Source: Hyphococcus sp.
Lineage (GTDB): Bacteria; Pseudomonadota; Alphaproteobacteria; Caulobacterales; Parvularculaceae
Length of the DNA: 64,000 nt
Reading direction: 5' to 3'
Assembly (NCBI GenBank): GCA_028284345.1
Contig: JANQRY010000003.1
Location: forward strand, 930,001-994,000
The notes beneath the pieces are model-generated. The model worked only from the letters and a program-made list of their open reading frames with translations, had not been told where the DNA came from and made no database searches. The translations under genes were made by a program, and so were the position numbers. Shown here one piece after another: positions 59,618 to 64,000 of this stretch (its first letter is position 1; the number at the start of each line of letters is the position of its first letter).

Positions 59618-61189
59618 ATGGGAAATACCGTTCTAATCGTTGACGACGATCCAACACAACGGCGCCTAATGGAAGGCGTCATTAGTCGTCTGGGATACAA
59701 AACGGCAACCGCTGAGAATGGCGGACAAGCGGTCGATCTCCTTCAGAGTAATGAAGGTCAAAACATTTCCATGATGATGCTTGACCTGGTCATGCCTGAG
59801 CTCGATGGCTTTGAAGTCTTGGAACAGATCCGCCCTTTTAAGCCAGATCTTCCCGTCATCGTGCTCACGGCCCAAGGCGGCATTGACACAGTCGTCAAAG
59901 CAATGCGGGCAGGCGCCGTCGATTTCTTTGTCAAACCCACAAGCCCGGAACGTATTAAGATCGGAATCGAGAATGCTCTGAAACTCCGCGCTCTGACCGG
60001 AGAGATCCGCCGTCTCAACAAGAAACACAAAGGCGAAATGACGTTCGCTGATCTCATCGCCGATAGCCCGGCCATGCGCCAGGTCATCCGTCTTGGGGAG
60101 CGCGCTGCAAAGTCAAACATCCCAATCCTCATCGAAGGCGAGAGCGGCGTCGGCAAAGAACTCATCGCACGGGCGATTCAAGGTCAATCCGACCGCGCCG
60201 GTAAGCCTTTCGTGACCGTGAACTGCGGCGCCATTCCGGAGAACCTTTTCGAGAGTATTTTGTTCGGTCACGAGAAAGGTTCGTTCACCGGGGCAAGCGA
60301 AAAACACACTGGAAAGTTTCAAGAAGCAAACGGGGGTACGCTATTCCTGGACGAGATCGGCGAACTTCCACTCGACATGCAGGTAAAACTGCTTCGTGCA
60401 CTGCAAGAAGGTGAAGTCGATCCGGTCGGAGCCAAACGACCGGTAAAAGTCGATGTCAGACTCATCTCGGCCACAAACAAGGACCTATTGACCCTGGCGC
60501 AATCCGGGGACTTCCGCGAAGATCTCTACTACCGTCTCAACGTGTTTCCCATTCACGTTCCGCCCCTGCGCGACCGGAGCGAAGACGTTCCGCTGTTGGC
60601 CGAGCACTTCGTGCAAAGGTTTGCAGCTGAGGAAGGAAAACAAGTGGGCGGCATCAACGGTGAAGCGGCTGAACTGCTAAAGACCTATCACTGGCCGGGC
60701 AACGTACGGCAACTGGAGAACACCGTCTTTCGGGCGGTGGTCTTGGCGGACCGAGATCGATTGGGCTTTGCCGACTTCCCGCAGATTTCGAGCGCCATGG
60801 GACTTGAAGCACCCAAGTCGGACTGGGCCGCGAATGACGCTGGGACCCCCGCGGACAGAGGCACACTTCTAGACACACCAGTTGCGCAGCCAAGCGACTA
60901 TATCGGTGAGCCTGTTCAGAACAATACACAGCCCTTAGACAGTATAAATGGCCGGTCGAGCCCGAGCTACGCGAGCGAACTCGATGAACACAGCGCCCGC
61001 GCAATCGCGGCTGTCGATCCCAGCGGCCATTTGCGGACACTCGAAGCCATCGAAAGCGACATGATCAGGCTGGCCATAGAAACCTACAGTGGTCACATGT
61101 CCGAAGTGGCGCGCCGTTTAGGAATTGGCCGGTCAACGCTGTATCGCAAAGTTCGGGAATTGGGACTGGACAAGCAAGCGTCAGGTTAG
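59618..61189 (+). CDS. Sigma-54-dependent response regulator
   Basis: 523 residues from ATG 59618, with GAGG upstream; an 82-codon extension is rejected. Receiver domain with VLIVDDD, phospho-acceptor Asp56 (LDLVMP), Thr84 and Lys106. The AAA+ domain has Walker A GESGVGKE (174-181), the sigma-54 contact loop GSFTGA (221-226, where GAFTGA is usual), and LFLDEIGEL. A Gln/Asn/Pro-rich linker of about 80 residues leads to a Fis-type helix-turn-helix (MSEVARRLGIGRSTLYRKV). It should activate sigma-54 promoters when phosphorylated. No histidine kinase gene is adjacent. Confidence 0.9.
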   Translation: MGNTVLIVDDDPTQRRLMEGVISRLGYKTATAENGGQAVDLLQSNEGQNISMMMLDLVMPELDGFEVLEQIRPFKPDLPVIVLTAQGGIDTVVKAMRAGAVDFFVKPTSPERIKIGIENALKLRALTGEIRRLNKKHKGEMTFADLIADSPAMRQVIRLGERAAKSNIPILIEGESGVGKELIARAIQGQSDRAGKPFVTVNCGAIPENLFESILFGHEKGSFTGASEKHTGKFQEANGGTLFLDEIGELPLDMQVKLLRALQEGEVDPVGAKRPVKVDVRLISATNKDLLTLAQSGDFREDLYYRLNVFPIHVPPLRDRSEDVPLLAEHFVQRFAAEEGKQVGGINGEAAELLKTYHWPGNVRQLENTVFRAVVLADRDRLGFADFPQISSAMGLEAPKSDWAANDAGTPADRGTLLDTPVAQPSDYIGEPVQNNTQPLDSINGRSSPSYASELDEHSARAIAAVDPSGHLRTLEAIESDMIRLAIETYSGHMSEVARRLGIGRSTLYRKVRELGLDKQASG

Positions 61190-61198
61190 GTCGCTCGA

Positions 61199-62074
61199 TC
61201 ACCGGGTGGGGACCGGCGTTTCGCCGCGATAGTCGTAAAAGCCACGATCTGTCTTCTGCCCGAGCCAGCCGGCTTCCACATATTTGACGAGCAACGGACA
61301 CGGACGATATTTGGTATCGGCTAGCCCCTCATTCAGGACCTGCATGATGGAAAGACACGTATCAAGACCAATAAAGTCCGCGAGTTCCAAAGGTCCCATC
61401 GGATGGTTAGCGCCCAGTTTCATCGCTGTGTCGATCGCCTCGACACTTCCTACACCTTCATAAAGCGTATAGATCGCTTCGTTGATCATCGGCATAAGAA
61501 CGCGATTCACGATGAAAGCCGGAAAGTCCTCCGCCACAGCGACCTTCTTGCCCAACCTTTCAATTAGCTCCGCACCCGCCGTATACGTCTCTTCCGACGT
61601 GGCAATGCCCCTGATGACTTCAACCAGTTGCATCAAGGGCACCGGATTCATAAAGTGCAGACCAATAAACTTCTCAGGGCGGTCCGTCCGTGACGCTAAA
61701 CGCGTAATCGAGATGGAGGACGTGTTTGAAGCAATATAGGCTTCAGGCTTAAGAACGGGACACAATTGCTCAATAATTCCGACCTTCACATCCTCTTTCT
61801 CAACCGCCGACTCGATCGCGAGATCCACATCCCCTAAGTGCCCGTAGCTGAGCGTCGTCGAAACACGCTTTAGAGCGGGAGCAACATCATCACTCGAAAT
61901 AAGACCACGGGCCGCTTGTCGCTGAAGATTTCGCTCGATCGTGCGCGTCGCCTGATCCAAAAGCTCTTGATTGAGATCAAGGACAAGCACGTCTAAACCG
62001 GCGAGGGCGCACACATGGGCAATGCCATTGCCCATTTGCCCCGCCCCGATGACGCCGATTTTTTGTATGGTCAT
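61199..62074 (-). CDS. 3-hydroxybutyryl-CoA dehydrogenase
   Basis: 291 residues. IGVIGAGQMGNGIAHVCALA binds NAD; LIESAVEKEDVK-like (AIESAVEKED) and IASNTSSISITRLA with FIGLHFMNPVPLM carry the catalytic Ser and His; FPAFIVNRVLMPMINEAI follows. The size and order match HbdA/PaaH-type enzymes that oxidise L-3-hydroxyacyl-CoA. It is the last gene of an etfB-etfA-hbd run, nine bases after etfA, so the dehydrogenation electrons and the carrier are coexpressed. Confidence 0.92.
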   Translation of the reverse strand: MTIQKIGVIGAGQMGNGIAHVCALAGLDVLVLDLNQELLDQATRTIERNLQRQAARGLISSDDVAPALKRVSTTLSYGHLGDVDLAIESAVEKEDVKVGIIEQLCPVLKPEAYIASNTSSISITRLASRTDRPEKFIGLHFMNPVPLMQLVEVIRGIATSEETYTAGAELIERLGKKVAVAEDFPAFIVNRVLMPMINEAIYTLYEGVGSVEAIDTAMKLGANHPMGPLELADFIGLDTCLSIMQVLNEGLADTKYRPCPLLVKYVEAGWLGQKTDRGFYDYRGETPVPTR

Positions 62075-62083
62075 GAACCTGCC

Positions 62084-63025
62084 CTACAAGCCCGCTTTGG
62101 CCAATTCCTCTTCCAATTCCGGAACGGCCTGGAAAAGATCTGCCACCAGACCATAATCCGCCACCTGAAAAATGGGGGCCTCTTCGTCTTTGTTGATGGC
62201 AACGATCACCTTTGAGTCTTTCATACCGGCCAGATGTTGAATGGCACCTGAAATGCCCACCGCAATGTAGAGTTCAGGTGCAACCACCTTGCCAGTTTGA
62301 CCCACTTGATAGTCGTTAGGGACAAAGCCAGCATCAACCGCGGCCCGAGAGGCACCAATTGCTGCATTGAGTTTGTCTGCGACCTTCTCGAGAAGGGCAA
62401 AATTTTCGCCTGATTGCATGCCTCGTCCACCGGAAATGATGATCTTCGCTGCGGTAAGTTCAGGGCGATCAGATTTCGTGAGTTCTTCACTCACAAAGCT
62501 CGACAGGCCGGGATCGTCCACGGCATCCACGTTTTCGACCGCAGCAGATCCACCTTCCTCTGCAGCCTTAAACGCCGTAGTCCGTACCGTGATTATCTTC
62601 TTTGGGTCGCCGGATTGAACCGTTTGCATGGCATTGCCGGCATAGATTGGGCGAACAAACGTATCCGCAGACTGAACTTCAACGATATCGGAAATCTGCA
62701 TGACATCAAGCAGCGCAGCGACCCGGGGCATGACATTCTTACCCGTTGTCGTGGCTCCCGCCAGTGCGGCGTCATAGTTCGCCATCAGTTGAACAATGAG
62801 GGCGGCGGTTGGTTCCGCCAATTGTTTCTCATAGTGCGGAGCATCGGCAACCAGAACTTTTCCAACACCGCTGATTTTACTTGCCGCTTCACCGACAGCG
62901 CCGCATCCAGATCCGACAACAAGAACATCAACGTCAGATCCTAAGGCAGCCGCAGCACTCACGATCTTATGCGTGGAGTCACTAAGGGATTCATTGTTGT
63001 GATCAGCAATTACCAAGCTCGCCAT
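62084..63025 (-). CDS. etfA: Electron transfer flavoprotein subunit alpha
   Basis: 313 residues. The C-terminal FAD domain is clear: [18 protein letters not shown] block ([10 protein letters not shown]), [40 protein letters not shown] and [14 protein letters not shown]. It carries FAD that accepts electrons from acyl-CoA dehydrogenases. It overlaps the etfB stop by one base (TAATG), ensuring equal synthesis of the two subunits. Confidence 0.95.
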   Translation of the reverse strand: MASLVIADHNNESLSDSTHKIVSAAAALGSDVDVLVVGSGCGAVGEAASKISGVGKVLVADAPHYEKQLAEPTAALIVQLMANYDAALAGATTTGKNVMPRVAALLDVMQISDIVEVQSADTFVRPIYAGNAMQTVQSGDPKKIITVRTTAFKAAEEGGSAAVENVDAVDDPGLSSFVSEELTKSDRPELTAAKIIISGGRGMQSGENFALLEKVADKLNAAIGASRAAVDAGFVPNDYQVGQTGKVVAPELYIAVGISGAIQHLAGMKDSKVIVAINKDEEAPIFQVADYGLVADLFQAVPELEEELAKAGL

Positions 63026-63774
63026 TAGATTACCCCCGCTTCATTGCGTAGCTTTTCAACCAGCTCCGCTACAGATTCGACTTTAACCCCGCCTTCTCTT
63101 TCCGGTGGTTCACTGACCTTCAGCACCGACAAGCGCGGAGTGAGATCAACACCGTACTCTTCGGGCGCCTTCTCATCGATCGGCTTCTTTTTGGCCTTCA
63201 TAATGTTGGGAAGCGACGCATAACGCGGTTCGTTCAAGCGGAGATCAACTGTCACGATTGCTGGCATAGCCAACTGCACAGTTTGCAAGCCACCATCAAT
63301 TTCCCGCGTAACATTAAGTTTGCCGTCCACCTGCTCAAGATTGAAGGCGAACGTCCCTTGCGGCCAGCCCAGCAAAGCTGCCAGCATTTGCCCCGTCTGA
63401 TTGCAATCATCGTCGATGGCCTGTTTTCCCAAGATCACCAACTCCGGGGATTCCGCGTCAACAATTCCTTTGAGAATCTTCGCAACCGCCAAAGGCTCAA
63501 CGGTTTCATCTGTTTTTACCAAGATCCCACGATCCGCACCCATCGCCAGCGCTGTACGGATGGTCTCTTGCGCTTGCTGTGGACCCACAGAGACTGCAAT
63601 TACTTCCGATGCGGCTCCAGCTTCCTTCAACCGCACTGCTTCCTCTACAGAGATCTCGTCAAATGGGTTCATCGACATCTTGACATTGGCCAGATCGACT
63701 CCCGTTTCGTCAGGCTTTACCCGAATCTTAACGTTGTAATCGACGACCCGCTTTATGGGCACCAAGACCTTCAT
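63025..63774 (-). CDS. etfB: Electron transfer flavoprotein subunit beta
   Basis: 249 residues with GGAG before the [62 protein letters not shown] and the ETF-beta signature [20 protein letters not shown] are intact. It binds AMP and pairs with EtfA to pass electrons to ETF:ubiquinone oxidoreductase. It is first in the etfB-etfA-hbd operon, whose promoter should lie in 63775-63950. Confidence 0.95.
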   Translation of the reverse strand: MKVLVPIKRVVDYNVKIRVKPDETGVDLANVKMSMNPFDEISVEEAVRLKEAGAASEVIAVSVGPQQAQETIRTALAMGADRGILVKTDETVEPLAVAKILKGIVDAESPELVILGKQAIDDDCNQTGQMLAALLGWPQGTFAFNLEQVDGKLNVTREIDGGLQTVQLAMPAIVTVDLRLNEPRYASLPNIMKAKKKPIDEKAPEEYGVDLTPRLSVLKVSEPPEREGGVKVESVAELVEKLRNEAGVI

Positions 63775-64000
63775 GAAGTTTCTCCGTCCATAACCTATTT
63801 TTTTCTCAAAAACTGACCGCGCATCTTGCGCGTTTGGCGCGCTTTGGCAAGTAGAGGTTCGCCTGTCCTACGGCAAATCAAAGAAACCGGACCACAGAGA
63901 CATATTAGACACGTCAACGCAGGTTTCTATGGGAATTTTGTGCGCTGCAAAACTAATGACCGGTCGAATTGATGTCAATGGATGGGCGCCGGATGTTGGA

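Noticed and set aside
63929-64000. A possible plus-strand gene start running off the right edge (MGILCAAKLMTGRID...)
   Set aside because: Only 24 codons are visible, the ribosome site is weak and no family can be recognised.
1-64000. tRNA, rRNA, CRISPR arrays, transposases, integrases and phage genes
   Set aside because: I looked for T-loop motifs, spaced repeats and the usual protein families and saw none that held up.

Overview
The window is a chromosomal segment of an alphaproteobacterium of moderate GC content. The placement rests on lineage-typical genes: an rcdA (DUF1465) - DUF429 - DUF1192 - quinone reductase - trcR (DUF1013) block, a 52-residue aa3-type CoxIV gene beside pntAA, COQ9, an Hsp20 gene behind a sigma-32 promoter with a ROSE-type RNA thermometer, a candidate alpha-r8/MmgR small RNA, and an intergenic palindromic element resembling those common in Hyphomicrobiales (Rhizobiales). 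The order is probably Hyphomicrobiales or a near relative, but this is not proven. I found no rRNA, tRNA, CRISPR array, phage or insertion sequence; the segment is ordinary, densely packed chromosome.

Layout. 1-8 kb: the end of an unidentified gene, a nucleotidyltransferase-like protein, a membrane-anchored haloalkane dehalogenase, a candidate small RNA, a glycosyltransferase and then the most unusual locus. There an 801-residue protein joins a tubulin-tyrosine-ligase-type ATP-grasp domain, a PqqD-like peptide-binding domain and a degenerate HprK-like kinase domain. It faces a small exported protein whose tail is almost only Glu, Ala, Gly and Lys. 8-13.6 kb: a likely TetR-controlled catabolic operon (two small proteins, a D-aminoacylase-type amidohydrolase, an epoxide hydrolase, an FAD monooxygenase and the TetR gene) behind a long operator-like dyad. 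13.7-26 kb: PhyH dioxygenase, quinone reductase, HisN-type phosphatase, two tandem acyl-CoA carboxyltransferase subunits, an SMI1/KNR4 gene with an in-frame stop, a glutamine amidotransferase, an SDR and malonyl-CoA decarboxylase. 26-38.4 kb: Hsp20 with its heat-regulated leader, a pentapeptide protein, glyoxalase I, a second glycosyltransferase, a LysR/SRPBCC divergent pair, DNA glycosylase I, a ClbS-like protein, a GST, a HAD hydrolase and a kinase-like phosphotransferase. 38.4-48.6 kb: an SDR, a RibD with a decayed reductase half, gpmA, another SDR, ald, an IMPase, and the cell-cycle block. 48.6-64 kb: acyl-CoA synthetase, a diguanylate cyclase, purEK, def-coq9, rpsU, pntAA with coxIV, an ABC1 kinase, a sigma-54 response regulator, 3-hydroxybutyryl-CoA dehydrogenase and etfBA.

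Together the genes suggest a free-living aerobic heterotroph that oxidises acyl-CoA and hydrophobic or halogenated substrates (acyl-CoA ligase, 3-hydroxyacyl-CoA dehydrogenase, ETF, carboxyltransferases, malonyl-CoA decarboxylase, dehalogenase, epoxide hydrolase, monooxygenase). The candidate for an undescribed system is the TTL-PqqD-HprK fusion at 4524-6929 with the acidic repeat peptide at 7069-7386, which I read as a possible peptide-tail modification system. That link is inferred from domain content and adjacency only.
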